DNA of 64,000 nucleotides from JACNKJ01 sp964344565 (GCA_964344565.1 CAYFNT010000003.1:174908-238907), one strand, 5' to 3'; positions 10,517 through 20,877 are shown, counted from the first letter of the stretch. Made by a program: numbers and translations. Notes: generated by a model from the letters alone, not told the origin.

Positions 10517-11173
10517 TCACCTCGACGAATCTTCAGTGGGGATCTCGTCATCGGGAAGCACCGTCCCGCCCGATACGATGACGTTCAGGGCCTCCTCGAC
10601 GCTGAGATCGGGATAGACGACCCCGTCGGTGGGCAGGAGCAGGAAGAATCCCGAGGTGGGATTCGGGCTCGTGGGAACGAAGACATGCAGCATCTCCCGG
10701 GTCTCGCCCTTTTCGTGGGGCTGTCCGTTCGCGTCGTGCCCGTCCTCATCCCAGGTGAGTCCGTGAAGTCGGCGCTGGGAGCGGTTGGTCACGAACCCCA
10801 GGGCCCAGATGCCCGATTTGGGGTACTCGAAGCAGACCACGCCCTGGTAGGCGTCCTGTTTCTGAAGCACCGAGAGCAGCTGGTCCACGGCGTGGAAGAC
10901 CTTTCCGATCAGGGGAAGGCGCCGCACCACGCGCCGCCAGACCGCGTTCAGCTGACGGCCCAGGAAGCTGCTGGCCAGGAAGCCCGCGAATAGGATGATG
11001 AGCAGGACGGCCAGGAAACCCAGTCCGGGGATCTGCCAGGGCAGGTAGCGGTCGAGCAGGGGGCGCAGGAGCTGATCCAGCCAGATGAAGAGTTTCCAGA
11101 AGACCCAGACGGTCACGACCGTGGGCAGGAGCAGCACGAGGCCGCCGACGAAGGCGCGGCGCAGGAACCTCAT
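10517..11173 (-). CDS. DUF502 family membrane protein
   Basis: 218 residues. Two membrane segments (about residues 8-28 and 49-72: VGGLVLLLPTVVTVWVFWKLF and GLGFLAVLLIILFAGFLASSF) precede a soluble domain with the family landmarks PLIGKVFHAVDQLL, FEYPKSGIWALGFVTNRS, VFVPTSPNPTSGFFLLLP and VEEALNVIVSGG. The role of DUF502 is not established. The ATG at 11173 overlaps the TGA of the CNNM/CBS gene and its own stop overlaps the mgtE start region, so it is expressed with two metal-ion genes. The much longer open frame extending upstream to 12307 is a shadow of the CNNM/CBS gene. Confidence 0.92.
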   Translation of the reverse strand: MRFLRRAFVGGLVLLLPTVVTVWVFWKLFIWLDQLLRPLLDRYLPWQIPGLGFLAVLLIILFAGFLASSFLGRQLNAVWRRVVRRLPLIGKVFHAVDQLLSVLQKQDAYQGVVCFEYPKSGIWALGFVTNRSQRRLHGLTWDEDGHDANGQPHEKGETREMLHVFVPTSPNPTSGFFLLLPTDGVVYPDLSVEEALNVIVSGGTVLPDDEIPTEDSSR

Positions 11174-12453
11174 GACTCGTCCTCCCCTTCGCCGCCCTTG
11201 GAGCCGGCTTCCTCCACGGAGGCCGCCAGGCCCTCCTTTATAAGGATGACCTTGGCGATGCGCTGGCGCTGCACGCTCTCCACCCGGAAGGTGTAGTGCT
11301 CCAGCTGCACCTCGTCGCCGGGGCTCAGGATCTTGCCGGCGTGGAAAAGCAGAAGGCCGCCCAGGGATTCGTATCCCTCTCCCTCCTCGAACTCGGTGCC
11401 GAGGATCTCGCCAAGCTCCTCCAGGTCGATCTTCGCGTCCACCCGGGCGGTCGTCTCGTCGATCATCTCGAAGAGACGCTCCTCGGTGTCGTACTCGTCC
11501 ACGATCTCGCCGACGATCTCCTCGAGGATGTCCTCCAGGGTGACCAGGCCCTCGGTGCCGCCGTACTCGTCCACCACCACGGCCATGTGCTGGCGCTTCT
11601 CCTGGAAGCGCTGCAGCAGATCGCCGATGAGCTTGGTCTCGGGAATGAAGTAGACCTCCCGCAGGATCTCTTTCAGGTCGGGCCTCTCGCCCTTGATCTT
11701 GAAGCGCAACAGATCCTTGGAGTAGAGAATTCCCAGCACGTGGTCCACGGTCTCGGAGAAGACGGGAATGCGGCTGTGCCCGCATTCCACGGCGAAATCC
11801 AGAGCCTCGTCGAAGGGCGTCTCCACGTCGAGGGCCTTCACGTCGATGCGCGGGATCATCACCTCGCGTACCTGGGTGTCGTGGAAATCGATGATCGAGC
11901 TGATCATCTCCCGCTCGCCCTCCTCCAGCAGTTCGCTGCGGGCGCCGGTTTCCACGAAGTCCTGGATCTCCCGGGTGCTCACCAGGGGACCGGCCAGCAT
12001 GAAGCCGCCCTCCAGATCGAATCGCGCCAGCAGGATGCGCATGAGCGAGGTCACGGGGTAGAGCAGGAAGAAGAGGGGTATGTAGACCCAGCCCAGGGCA
12101 GACACGTGAGCCACGGGATACTTCTCGGCCAGGCTGCGGAAGAGGCTGCCGAAAACCAGGGCGACCACGCTGAGGGCCAGCCAGACCAGGAAGACGCGCC
12201 AGGGGGAATCGGCGAGATTCGCGAAACGCATCATGCCCGCGGCCACGCTGCCGGTGAGGGCGATGAAGGGCAGGAGCAGCATGGTCAGGGCCCACTCCCG
12301 CGGCCACTGCTCGCCCACGCGCTCGGCGGGGCTGGGCGTGCGGTCCTCGAGCACCTGGGGATCCATGCGGATGAGGGTCGAGAAGGCCGCCGACAGGGCG
12401 CTGAACAGGGCCGTGGCGACCAGTGATAGGACGAACCAGAACATCGCGTCCAT
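11170..12453 (-). CDS. CNNM/CBS-domain protein of the CorC/HlyC (TlyC) family
   Basis: About 427 residues. Members are implicated in magnesium or cobalt export and often called hemolysin-like. Order: CNNM membrane domain (four hydrophobic segments in residues 1-170), two CBS domains (about 190-310: EVMIPRIDVKALDVETPFDEAL, HMAVVVDEYGGTEGLVTLEDILEEIVGEI) and a C-terminal CorC_HlyC domain (about 325-415). The ATG at 12453 follows GAGGAG by 9 bases; a TTG at 12462 overlapping the ybeY stop is the alternative. Its place beside ybeY is conserved in many genomes. Pairing with mgtE two genes later suggests Mg2+ homeostasis. Confidence 0.93.
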   Translation of the reverse strand: MDAMFWFVLSLVATALFSALSAAFSTLIRMDPQVLEDRTPSPAERVGEQWPREWALTMLLLPFIALTGSVAAGMMRFANLADSPWRVFLVWLALSVVALVFGSLFRSLAEKYPVAHVSALGWVYIPLFFLLYPVTSLMRILLARFDLEGGFMLAGPLVSTREIQDFVETGARSELLEEGEREMISSIIDFHDTQVREVMIPRIDVKALDVETPFDEALDFAVECGHSRIPVFSETVDHVLGILYSKDLLRFKIKGERPDLKEILREVYFIPETKLIGDLLQRFQEKRQHMAVVVDEYGGTEGLVTLEDILEEIVGEIVDEYDTEERLFEMIDETTARVDAKIDLEELGEILGTEFEEGEGYESLGGLLLFHAGKILSPGDEVQLEHYTFRVESVQRQRIAKVILIKEGLAASVEEAGSKGGEGEDES

Positions 12454-12458
12454 GCGCG

Positions 12459-12923
12459 TCAACTCCTCGAGTCGAAGAAGTCCGAGAGGCTCCGGCGGAA
12501 AGGCTCTTCGGCCTCGGCCATGAGGGCGGCCTGCTCCTCTTCCTCGTGATCCATGCCCATTATATGGAAGAGACCGTGGATGGCCAGCAAGGATAGCTCC
12601 TCTTCGGCGCCGTGGCCAAGCTTCTCCGCCTGCCGCCGGGCGGTCTCCACCGAGACGAGAATCTCGCCCAGGGGATCCTCCTCCGCGCCGGCCTCCCCGG
12701 GCGCCGATGGTCCGTAATGGAAGCTGAGCACGTCGGTGGCCGAGTCCTTCCCGCGATACTCGGCGTTCACGCGGCGGATCTCCGCATCGTCCACGAAGCT
12801 GAGCTCCACCGCGTCATCCCTCTCGCCGATGCCCACGGCCAGCCCGGCCAGGAAACGCAGCCAGGGCGCGTCGGCTACGGCCGTCTCAGGAAATCGCGGA
12901 TTCGCGTGAATCATCAGTTTCAA
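12459..12923 (-). CDS. ybeY: Endoribonuclease YbeY
   Basis: About 154 residues. YbeY is a zinc-dependent single-strand endoribonuclease needed for 16S rRNA 3'-end maturation and ribosome quality control. The zinc site is present in IHGLFHIMGMDHEEEE (HGxxHxxGxDH), preceded by VNAEYRGKDSATDVLSF, the other family signature. The start is either a TTG at 12923 (AGAGG ribosome site 7 bases away) or an ATG at 12914. The gene overlaps the end of the pgpH-like gene by about 30-38 bases, implying coupled translation. The order phoH, HD-phosphodiesterase, ybeY is the same as in Firmicutes. Confidence 0.95.
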   Translation of the reverse strand: MKLMIHANPRFPETAVADAPWLRFLAGLAVGIGERDDAVELSFVDDAEIRRVNAEYRGKDSATDVLSFHYGPSAPGEAGAEEDPLGEILVSVETARRQAEKLGHGAEEELSLLAIHGLFHIMGMDHEEEEQAALMAEAEEPFRRSLSDFFDSRS

Positions 12924-15158
12924 TCGCGGGCCTCTTGGAGTTGGAAGCGTCGCTGGGATACTTGATCCGCGGATGATAGATGCTGTGGAAGGTGGTGATG
13001 AAGCTTTCGCGAATGCCCGCCAGATCCTGGATGCTCAGGCCGCACTCTTCCAGCTGCCCGTCGCCCAGGCGCTTCTCGATGGCCTCGGTGACCACCGTGC
13101 GGATCTTGCCGGGAGTGGGCGCGTCCAGGGAACGGACCGTGGCCTCCACCGTGTCGGCCATCATGAGGATGGCCGTCTCCGGCGACTGGGGCTTGGGACC
13201 CGGGTAGCGGAAATCCTCGGCCCGCACCGTGCCCTTGGGATCGTCCTCCTGGGCCTTGCGGTAGAAGTATTCCATCACCGTGGTGCCGTGATGCTCGGGG
13301 ATGCCCGCCGTCACCACGCTGGGCAGCTTGATCTTCTCGGCCAGCTCCAGGCCCTCCTTCACGTGGGCGCTGATGATGAGGGCGCTCATGTTCGGGGTGA
13401 GCTTGTCGTGGCGGTTCTTGGAGGCGCGCACGTTCTCGCCGAAGTAGTCGGGCTTGGTGAGCTTGCCGATGTCGTGGTAGTAGGCGCAGACCTTGGCCAG
13501 GAGCGGCCGCGCCCCGATGGCGTCGGCGGCGGCCTCGGCCAGGTTGCTCACCACGAGGCTGTGCTGGAAGGATCCCGGCGCTTCCACCTTCATGCGCTTG
13601 AGGATGGGCCGGTTCAGGTCGGTGAGCTCCAGCAGGCTGAGCTCGGTGGTGATGTCCAGGAAGCGTTCCATGAGCGGCGTGATGGGCAGGACCAGCCAGG
13701 CGCAGACCAGGCCGCCGGCCATTCCCATGAGCGCGTGGGTGAGGATGTCCAGGGGAGGCGTGCGCCCCAGTTCCACCGCGCCGATACCTACCAGGTAGGC
13801 CAGGCTGATGTAGAGGATGCTCTTGTAGAGCTGCAGGCGGCTGCGGATCTGCCCCATGGAGAAGATGGCCGCGCCTCCCACCAGCAGGGAAAGCAGCAGG
13901 GCCGCCGGCGGCACGCTCGTGGAGATGCCGAGCAGCAGGATGGCCCCCAGGGTGGACACCACCGCCAGCACCGAATCGTAGAGTCCCGCCACCAGCATGG
14001 CCACGAAGGCGATGGGCAGGAGGTACATGGCGCCGGCGGAATCCAATCCGAGCACCAGACTGCTGGCGACGAGGAAGAGCAATTGCAGCAGCACCAGGAA
14101 GAGGGTGCGCCTCCACTGCTGGAAGAAGTCCGCGCGATAGAGGGTCAGGAAGCGAACCGCCAGGAAGAGCAGGAAGACCAGCAGCAGGATGCGCCCCGCA
14201 TAGATCCCCAGGATGCGCAGACGGCTTTCGGGCTGCAGTCCGAGCTGGCTCTCCAGGGCGGCGAGCTTGTCCAGATGGTCCTGGGTCACCTGAAGATTGG
14301 GCCCCAGGATACGCACGCCCTTGGGGATCAGGCTGTGGGACGGAACGGTCTCGGCGGCCTCCTGCTTGCGCAGGCTGGTCTCCGCGTCGAGATAGCTGAG
14401 GTTCGGACGCAGCAGTCCACGGGAGAGGCTGCGGAAGGCCACGGCCGACTCGGGAAGCCAGTCCTTCCAGCCGCGGCCCCGCCGGTCGAGGAAGGATTCG
14501 AGCTGGTCCTGGTCGAGCATGGCCACGGCGTCGGCGATCTGCTCGCCCTCGGCGCCGATGAGGATGAAGGGCTGGTCCCCCGAGAGCCCCTCCACGAAGG
14601 GACTGCGGGTGTCCAGGATACCTCGTTCGAGCAGGCTGTCGCAGACCGTCTGCACGCGATCGAGGATCTTGGAACGGTCGGGACTGTCCAGGAGCAGGGC
14701 CAGCACGGAATAGTCCATGTCAGGCTGGAGCCGCTGCAGCTTGAGCCGGCGTTCGGTGCTGTCGCGGAGACTGTCGGCCCCGGCTCTGAGGGTGTCGGAG
14801 CTGTCCACGAAGACCAGGTCCGCGGACAGGCGGTCCAGGCGTTCGCGAATCTGGCGGCCCAGCTCAGGGTCCTCCCGATACACGGGCGGCACCTGCAGGG
14901 AGGCCTGCACCCGGCGCTCCTCGAGCAGGCGTTCGTCCACCGGCACGCGGAAATCGATGGGCGCGATGACCTCCTCGGCGGAGCCGGTGACCTGGTTGAG
15001 CTGGAAGTCGAAGCGGGGTGCCGGCGCCACCGGCGGGAAGAGCAGCACCGATCCGGCCACCAGGGCCAGACCCAGGAGCAGGTTGATCACCAGGAAGAAG
15101 CGGCGGCGTTTTCCGCCGTTGCGCTTCTCGGAGTCCTGCGGCTTCTGCGGCGAGGGGC

Positions 15159-15162
<4 letters not shown>
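12886..15162 (-). CDS. 7TM-HD membrane cyclic-di-AMP phosphodiesterase, PgpH-like
   Basis: 758 residues, GTG start at 15162 overlapping the phoH stop. Domain order matches PgpH/YqfF: one N-terminal membrane anchor (residues ~20-45), a large external 7TMR-HDED domain (~50-310), about seven membrane helices (~315-500), and a cytoplasmic HD domain (~500-730). HD residues are visible in FQHSLVVSNLAEAAADAIG, CAYYHDIGKLTKPDYFGEN, HVKEGLELAEK and PEHHGTTVMEYFYRKA. PgpH hydrolyses c-di-AMP to pApA in Gram-positive bacteria; substrate specificity here is inferred from family and gene order. A CdaR/YbbR-like protein at 21390-22082 fits a c-di-AMP circuit, but no cyclase gene is in the window. Confidence 0.9.
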
Positions 15163-16124
<962 letters not shown>

Positions 16125-16143
16125 GGTCCCCTCAAGCAGAAAA

Positions 16144-16171
16144 CTCTTGGCGCCCCGATGGGCGCCAAGAG
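16144..16171 (-). terminator. Strong hairpin with U-tract between the LysM gene and phoH
   Basis: A perfect 12-bp stem CTCTTGGCGCCC/GGGCGCCAAGAG with a 4-base loop, followed on the minus strand by TTTTCTGC. It ends the LysM lipoprotein transcript. Only about 15 bases separate it from the phoH ATG region, so any phoH promoter must lie upstream and this hairpin may act as an attenuator. Confidence 0.85.
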
Positions 16172-16217
16172 CTCGGTGCAATCAATGTTCGTTCGGCCTT
16201 CGTGGCACGACGAGCCC

Positions 16218-16919
16218 CTAGCGGGGAATCTCGAAGAGCTGCTCCGGATAGATCAGGTTCGGATCCTTGATCTCGTCCCTGTTGGCCTCGTAGATCTTGG
16301 TCCACTGGGTCGGATCGCCGTAGATGCGATCGTAGCCGGAGATCTTGTAGAGGAACTCGCCCGGCATCACGAGGTGCCAGTTGGGATCCTTGTTCGGGCA
16401 TTCCCGGGGAATGCTGAAGACCTGGTCGGGATAGATCCAGTGGGGATCGGCGATCTTGTCCTTGTTGGCCCGATAGATCCGGGGCCACTTGATGGGATCG
16501 GCGTAGATCTCCTCCTTGCCGCTGATCTTCCACAGGCAGTCGCCCTTGACCACCGTGTATCGCTTCGGCAGGGACTCGAAGTAGGCGATCTCCTTCTCGA
16601 TATCCACGAAGCGGGCATCCTGATCGGCCAGCTTGCTCTGCAGCTTGGTGGCCTTCGCCTTCAGGTTCTTGATATCGTCGCCGGCCTCTCCGATGGCCAT
16701 CTCGTCGGCATGGGCCGCCTTCTTCAGGCGCTCCAGCTCGGCGGCCAGATCTTCGCAGTACTCGTCGCGCTGCTCCTGGCTGAGCCTTTTGAACTCGGCC
16801 TCTGTGTAGTAGTCACCGGCGGCCACATCCGCGTCCCGAGTCACCTTCTTCCCGCATCCCGTCAGGACGAGGGCGGGGAGCAGAAGGGCCAGGGCCAGGA
16901 TTGTACTCATGCGTTTCAT
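16218..16919 (-). CDS. Lipoprotein with tandem LysM domains
   Basis: 233 residues from ATG 16919. The signal ends in a clear lipobox LVLTGC, so the mature protein is lipid-anchored. Residues ~35-110 are a charged, probably coiled-coil segment with a Cys (QEQRDEYCEDLAAELERLKKA, then KNLKAKATKLQSKLADQDARF). Two LysM modules follow: one with YTVVKGDCLWKISG and WPRIYRANKDKI, one with WHLVMPGEFLYKISG and WTKIYEANRDEI, each ending in YPxQxFxIPR. LysM binds peptidoglycan glycan strands, so it probably tethers the outer membrane to the wall. It follows a small lipoprotein gene by 29 bases and likely shares its promoter at 17305-17333. Confidence 0.88.
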   Translation of the reverse strand: MKRMSTILALALLLPALVLTGCGKKVTRDADVAAGDYYTEAEFKRLSQEQRDEYCEDLAAELERLKKAAHADEMAIGEAGDDIKNLKAKATKLQSKLADQDARFVDIEKEIAYFESLPKRYTVVKGDCLWKISGKEEIYADPIKWPRIYRANKDKIADPHWIYPDQVFSIPRECPNKDPNWHLVMPGEFLYKISGYDRIYGDPTQWTKIYEANRDEIKDPNLIYPEQLFEIPR

Positions 16920-16948
16920 GGCATAGCTCCTATCGTGTCCCGGGCCGA

Positions 16949-17236
16949 CTAGCGGCCGCTCCCGCATTTGAGGTCCTCGAGTTTAGCGACCAGGGCGTCG
17001 TAGTCCGCATCGGTGCGCAGCTGGGCTTCCAGTTCGGCGATCTGCTTTTCGAGGGCCTTCTTCTTGGCCGCAGCCTCCGACATGTATTCCTTGTGAGCCG
17101 CATCGGCCTTGGCGCGGGCCTCTTCGATCTCGGCGACATCCGTGTCGCAGGGTGGCGGGCTGGCGCAACCAGCGAGGAACAGGCTCGCCAAAAGAGCCAT
17201 TCCGGCCAGTGTCAAAATTCTCTTGCGCATGTTCAC
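16949..17236 (-). CDS. Small coiled-coil lipoprotein, Lpp-like
   Basis: 95 residues. Signal MRKRILTLAGMALLASLFLAGC with lipobox LAGC, then a short Pro/Cys linker and a long Ala/Lys/Glu helix with heptad-like spacing (VAEIEEARAKADAAHKEYM, AAAKKKALEKQIAELEAQL). It ends CGSGR, with a Cys near the C-terminus. The GTG at 17236 has GGAGG eight bases upstream, better than the ATG at 17230. The architecture resembles Braun-type or Pcp-like wall lipoproteins, though the terminal Lys used for wall attachment is absent. It is first in a two-gene unit with the LysM lipoprotein. Role inferred: envelope stabilisation. Confidence 0.82.
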   Translation of the reverse strand: MNMRKRILTLAGMALLASLFLAGCASPPPCDTDVAEIEEARAKADAAHKEYMSEAAAKKKALEKQIAELEAQLRTDADYDALVAKLEDLKCGSGR

Positions 17237-17304
17237 GGCCCAAGCCTCCTTCGCATCTCCAAGTGTTTGAAACGCAAACGCTTAATCGACAATCGACCGC
17301 ATCC

Positions 17305-17333
17305 AAGTTAGAAGAGGGGCCGAGGGGTGTCAA
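17305..17333 (-). promoter_or_regulatory. Sigma-70-type promoter for the two lipoproteins
   Basis: Minus strand: -35 TTGACA (17328-17333), 17-base spacer, -10 TAACTT (17305-17310), about 70 bases before the GTG at 17236. Confidence 0.72.
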
Positions 17334-17362
17334 GCAGATTATCCCCCCTGGGCGGATGCGGC

Positions 17363-17384
17363 AAGCCTTTATTTATCAAGGCTT
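17363..17384 (-). terminator. Weak hairpin at the end of aspS
   Basis: A 7-bp stem AAGCCTT/AAGGCTT with an 8-base AT loop overlaps the aspS stop codon. There is no T run after it on the minus strand, so termination is uncertain. Confidence 0.35.
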
Positions 17385-19164
17385 AACCCTCTTCCTCGCG
17401 TATATCGATGGACAATTCCTTCAGCTGATCCGCGTCGATGGGCGCCGGGGAATCCACCATCAGGCTCTTGGCCTGCAAGGTCTTGGGGAAGGCGATGTAG
17501 TCTCGGATGGAATCTCCCCCATCCAGGACCATCAACAGCCGATCCAGACCCGGGGCGATGCCCCCGTGGGGCGGCGCTCCGTAATCGAAGGCGCCGAGCA
17601 GGAAGCCGAAACGCCTCTCCGCCTCCGCCTTGTCGATGCCCACCGTCGCCATGACCTTCTCCTGTATGTCGCGGCGATGGATACGAACGCTCCCACTCGC
17701 AAGTTCCACGCCATTGCAGACGAGGTCGTAGAGCTGCCCGCGCACCTTTCCGGGGTCGCTGTCCAGGTACTGCATGTCCTCGTCCAGGGGCATGGTGAAG
17801 AGGTGATGCATGGCCTGCCAGGCGCCGCTGTCCTCGTCCTTCTCGAAGAGGGGGAACTTGTGCACCCAGAGGAAGCGGAAGTCCTTCGGCTCGATGAGTT
17901 CGAGCTTCCGGCCGAGTGCGTTGCGCACCGCGCCCATGGAGGTCGCCGCGGTCTCCCACTCGTCTCCCACCATGAGGACGAGATCGCCGGCCTCCGCGCC
18001 GAGGATCTCCACGACGGCATCCCCCGCGCCGCCGCCGAAGAACTTCGACACGCCGCCGGCGAGGCCGCTGTCCTCCACCTTCATCCAGGCGAGGCCCTTG
18101 GCCCGGTAGGTCTTGGCCGACTTCTCGAGTTCCTCGATCTCCTTGCGCGAGAAGCTCGCACCACCGGGCACCCGAAGTCCCTTGACCACGCCGCCGCTCT
18201 CCACCACGCCGGTGAAGGCCTTGAACTCGCTCTTCGCGCAGGCCTCGCTGAGGTCGTGGAGTTCCAGTCCGAAACGCAGGTCGGGCTTGTCGCTGCCGTA
18301 GAGGTCCATGACCTCCTGGAAGCTCATGCGCGCGAAGGGAACTTCGAGGTCCTGGCCCACCACGTTCTCGAAGACCGACTGGAGCATGCGCTCGATGACA
18401 TCGAAGACCTCGTCCTCGGTGACGAAGCTCATCTCCATGTCGATCTGGGTGTGTTCGGGCTGGCGGTCGCCGCGAAGGTCCTCGTCGCGCAGGCAGCGCG
18501 CGATCTGGAAGTACTTCTCGTAGCCGGCCACCATGAGCAGCTGCTTGTAGAGCTGCGGGCTCTGGGGCAGGGCGTAGAACATGCCGTGGTGGATGCGGCT
18601 GGGCACCACGTAGTCCCGCGCGCCTTCGGGCGTGCTGCGGATAAGCATGGGCGTCTCGATCTCGCGGAAGCCCTGGCTCGACAGGAAGTCGCGCACCTGC
18701 AGCACCACCCGGTGGCGGAAGGTCATGCGATCCTGCATCTCGCGGCGGCGGAGGTCGAGGTAGCGGTACTTCAGGCGCAGATCTTCACCCACCTCGCCCT
18801 GGTGGAAACTCTCGATGGGAAAGGGCGGCGTCTGGCTCTCGTTGAGGATGCGCAACTCGTCGACCAGGATCTCCACCTCGCCGCTGGGCATGTCGGCGTT
18901 GCGCATGTCCTCGGGACGAAGGTTCACCCTTCCGCGCAGGGCCACGACCCATTCGGAGCCGAGTTCCCGCACGCGTTCGCTCATGGCCTCCTGGAAGACC
19001 ACCTGACAGATGCCGCTGCTGTCGCGCAGATCCACGAAGGCGAGTCCACCGTGTTCGCGGCGGCGATGCACCCATCCCATGAGGACGACTTCAGCGCCCT
19101 CGTCGCCGGCGCGAAGCTCTCCGCAACCGTGGCTCTTTTTCCAGTCTCCCAGATGATCCAGCAC
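17383..19164 (-). CDS. aspS: Aspartyl-tRNA synthetase
   Basis: 593 residues, the bacterial length. Order: OB-fold anticodon-binding domain (~1-105, GWVHRRREHGGLAFVDLRDSSG), class II catalytic core with FREIETPMLIRSTPEGARDYVVPSR and FQIARCLRDEDLRGDRQPEHTQIDMEMSF, the bacterial GAD insertion (~290-410), and the C-terminal motif 3 GGIAPGLDRLLMVL followed by IAFPKT. It charges tRNA-Asp (and possibly tRNA-Asn if the enzyme is non-discriminating, which the sequence alone does not settle). The start is a GTG at 19164 with GGAG six bases upstream. It follows hisS by 20 bases, a common gene pair. Confidence 0.97.
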   Translation of the reverse strand: MLDHLGDWKKSHGCGELRAGDEGAEVVLMGWVHRRREHGGLAFVDLRDSSGICQVVFQEAMSERVRELGSEWVVALRGRVNLRPEDMRNADMPSGEVEILVDELRILNESQTPPFPIESFHQGEVGEDLRLKYRYLDLRRREMQDRMTFRHRVVLQVRDFLSSQGFREIETPMLIRSTPEGARDYVVPSRIHHGMFYALPQSPQLYKQLLMVAGYEKYFQIARCLRDEDLRGDRQPEHTQIDMEMSFVTEDEVFDVIERMLQSVFENVVGQDLEVPFARMSFQEVMDLYGSDKPDLRFGLELHDLSEACAKSEFKAFTGVVESGGVVKGLRVPGGASFSRKEIEELEKSAKTYRAKGLAWMKVEDSGLAGGVSKFFGGGAGDAVVEILGAEAGDLVLMVGDEWETAATSMGAVRNALGRKLELIEPKDFRFLWVHKFPLFEKDEDSGAWQAMHHLFTMPLDEDMQYLDSDPGKVRGQLYDLVCNGVELASGSVRIHRRDIQEKVMATVGIDKAEAERRFGFLLGAFDYGAPPHGGIAPGLDRLLMVLDGGDSIRDYIAFPKTLQAKSLMVDSPAPIDADQLKELSIDIREEEG

Positions 19165-19184
19165 CTTGATCTCCTTGGTCCGCG

Positions 19185-20447
19185 CTAAGCCAGCGCCTTA
19201 ATGAATTCCTTGAGTTCCGACTCGGGCAGGGTCACCTGTTCACCGGAGTCCAGATCCTTGACCGTCACCGAAGCCTTGGCCAGCTCGTCCTCGCCGAGGA
19301 TGAGCGCGAAGCGCACGCCCCTCGAATTGGAGCTCTTCAGCTGGGCCTTCATGCTTCGCCCGGTATAGTCCACCTCCACGGGCATGAGCTCCCGGAGGCT
19401 CGCGGCCACGCGGGCCGCCGCGGCCGCGCCTTCCGCATCCATCAGCACGAGGTAGGCGCCTCGACTGCCGAGCTCGGAGGCGTCCACCGTCTTCTCGGCC
19501 TCCACGGCCAGCAGGATGCGCTCGATGCCCGCGCTGAAACCCACGGCCGGCGTGGACGGCCCGCCGAGCTGCTCCATGAGGCGGTCGTAGCGACCGCCGC
19601 CCCCCAAGGCGCTCTGGGCTCCCAGAGCCGGATAGTGCACCTCGAAGACCGTGCGGGTGTAGTAGTCGAGTCCGCGGACCAGAGCCTTGTTGCGACTGAA
19701 GGGAATCTTCGCCTCCGCCAGCAACTCCTCGACCCGCTGCTGATGGGCCATGCAGTCCCCGCAGAGGTGATCCATGGGCCGCGGCGCCTCGGCCAGGGCC
19801 TCCACGCAGCCGGCCACCTTGCAGTCGAAGACGCGCATGGGATTGGTCTCGGTGCGCTCGCGGCAGGTGCCGCAGAGCTTCTCGCCCAGTTCTCGCAGCG
19901 CTGGCTGCAGAACATTCTTCAGATAGTCGGGTCGGCAGCACTCGTCGCCCACGCTGCCCAGCTCCACCTCGGTCTCGGCGAAGCCCACGTGGCCGAGGGT
20001 CTCAACCAGGAGGCCGATGGATTCTGCGTCCATGGCCGGCGAGGCGCTGCCGAGGGCCTCCACGCCGAACTGGTGGAATTGGCGGTAGCGTCCGGCCTGG
20101 GGACGATCGTATCGGAACATGGGTCCCCAGTATCCCAGACGGAGACTTCCTCCGGCCCGCATCATGCCGTTCTCGAGCACCATGCGCACCACCCCCGCGG
20201 TGCCCTCGGGGCGCAGGCTCATGCTGCGGCCCTTCCGGTCCTCGAAGGTGTACATCTCCTTGCTGACCACGTCGGTCTCCTGGCCCACGGCACGGGTGAA
20301 GAGCTCGGTGCGCTCGAAGATGGGAGGATCCACCTGCGCATAGCCGTAGCGATCGCAGGTGGCCAGGAAGCCGCGTTGCAGGAAGCGCCACAGCGGACTG
20401 CGCTCGGGCGTCAGATCGTTGGTGCCCCGCGGGCGTTGAACCTTCAT
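19185..20447 (-). CDS. hisS: Histidyl-tRNA synthetase
   Basis: 420 residues. Class II enzyme charging tRNA-His. Motifs: PRGTNDLTPERSPLWRFL at the N-terminus, motif 2 SLRPEGTAGVVRMVLEN and GPMFRYDRPQAGRYRQFHQFGVEALG, the His-specific RGLDYYTRTVFEV, and motif 3 GGGGRYDRLMEQLGG with PAVGFSAGIERILLAVE. The insertion domain contains Cys pairs (CGTC, then DCKVAGC, then CGDC) that could bind zinc, as in several bacterial HisRS. A C-terminal anticodon-binding domain follows. ATG start at 20447, four bases after the vanZ-like stop, and 20 bases before aspS. Confidence 0.97.
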   Translation of the reverse strand: MKVQRPRGTNDLTPERSPLWRFLQRGFLATCDRYGYAQVDPPIFERTELFTRAVGQETDVVSKEMYTFEDRKGRSMSLRPEGTAGVVRMVLENGMMRAGGSLRLGYWGPMFRYDRPQAGRYRQFHQFGVEALGSASPAMDAESIGLLVETLGHVGFAETEVELGSVGDECCRPDYLKNVLQPALRELGEKLCGTCRERTETNPMRVFDCKVAGCVEALAEAPRPMDHLCGDCMAHQQRVEELLAEAKIPFSRNKALVRGLDYYTRTVFEVHYPALGAQSALGGGGRYDRLMEQLGGPSTPAVGFSAGIERILLAVEAEKTVDASELGSRGAYLVLMDAEGAAAAARVAASLRELMPVEVDYTGRSMKAQLKSSNSRGVRFALILGEDELAKASVTVKDLDSGEQVTLPESELKEFIKALA

Positions 20448-20451
20448 GGTC

Positions 20452-20811
20452 CTATCCTTCCTTGCGGAGTCTCTGCAGGCTTATGATGCGCGCCGGCACG
20501 ACTCCGAGGGTACAACCGACGGCGTCGGCCGCCCAGTCGAGCAGTTCCATCTCCCGGTTGGGGATCATCCCCTGGTAGAGCTCGTCGGCCGCGCCCGTGA
20601 GGACGCCGGCTCCGAAACAGATGGCCAGGCTGCCCGCCAGGCCCCAGCGCAGGGTGCGTCCGCCGCCGTAGGCGATGAGGAAGCCGTATCCCCCGTAAAG
20701 GAGCATGTGCGCGTACTTGTCCCGGTAGGACGTGTGCAGCTGATGGGGCGTCCCGGGAATGGACGAGAGCCCGAAGATCAGCAGTAGATAAAGTAACCAG
20801 GCGCGGCGCAA
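20452..20811 (-). CDS. VanZ-like family membrane protein
   Basis: 119 residues, four predicted membrane segments (residues ~4-20, ~37-56, ~58-80, ~92-110). Landmarks of the VanZ-like family are present: DKYAHMLLYGGYGFL near the N-terminus and GAADELYQGMIPNREMELLDWAADAVGCTLG in the C-terminal half. Function is not established; VanZ itself gives low-level teicoplanin resistance. The start is a TTG at 20811 with GGGGAGG five bases upstream, chosen because no ATG or GTG fits. It lies four bases before hisS and just after a terminator. Confidence 0.85.
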   Translation of the reverse strand: MRRAWLLYLLLIFGLSSIPGTPHQLHTSYRDKYAHMLLYGGYGFLIAYGGGRTLRWGLAGSLAICFGAGVLTGAADELYQGMIPNREMELLDWAADAVGCTLGVVPARIISLQRLRKEG

Positions 20812-20828
20812 GGGCTCCTCCCCGAAGC

Positions 20829-20852
20829 AAAAAAATAACCGCCAATCGGCGG
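20829..20852 (-). terminator. Rho-independent terminator after the PTS IIA gene
   Basis: Minus strand: 5-bp GC stem CCGCC/GGCGG with a 4-base loop, then TTATTTTTTTG. It separates the ptsN-like gene from vanZ-hisS-aspS. Confidence 0.85.
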
Positions 20853-20877
20853 CCCGCCCACCCGGAAAAGGCTGGGC

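Noticed and set aside
11174..12307. Upstream part of the DUF502 reading frame
   Set aside because: Lies inside the CNNM/CBS gene in another frame and has no family similarity; the coupled ATG at 11173 is the true start.
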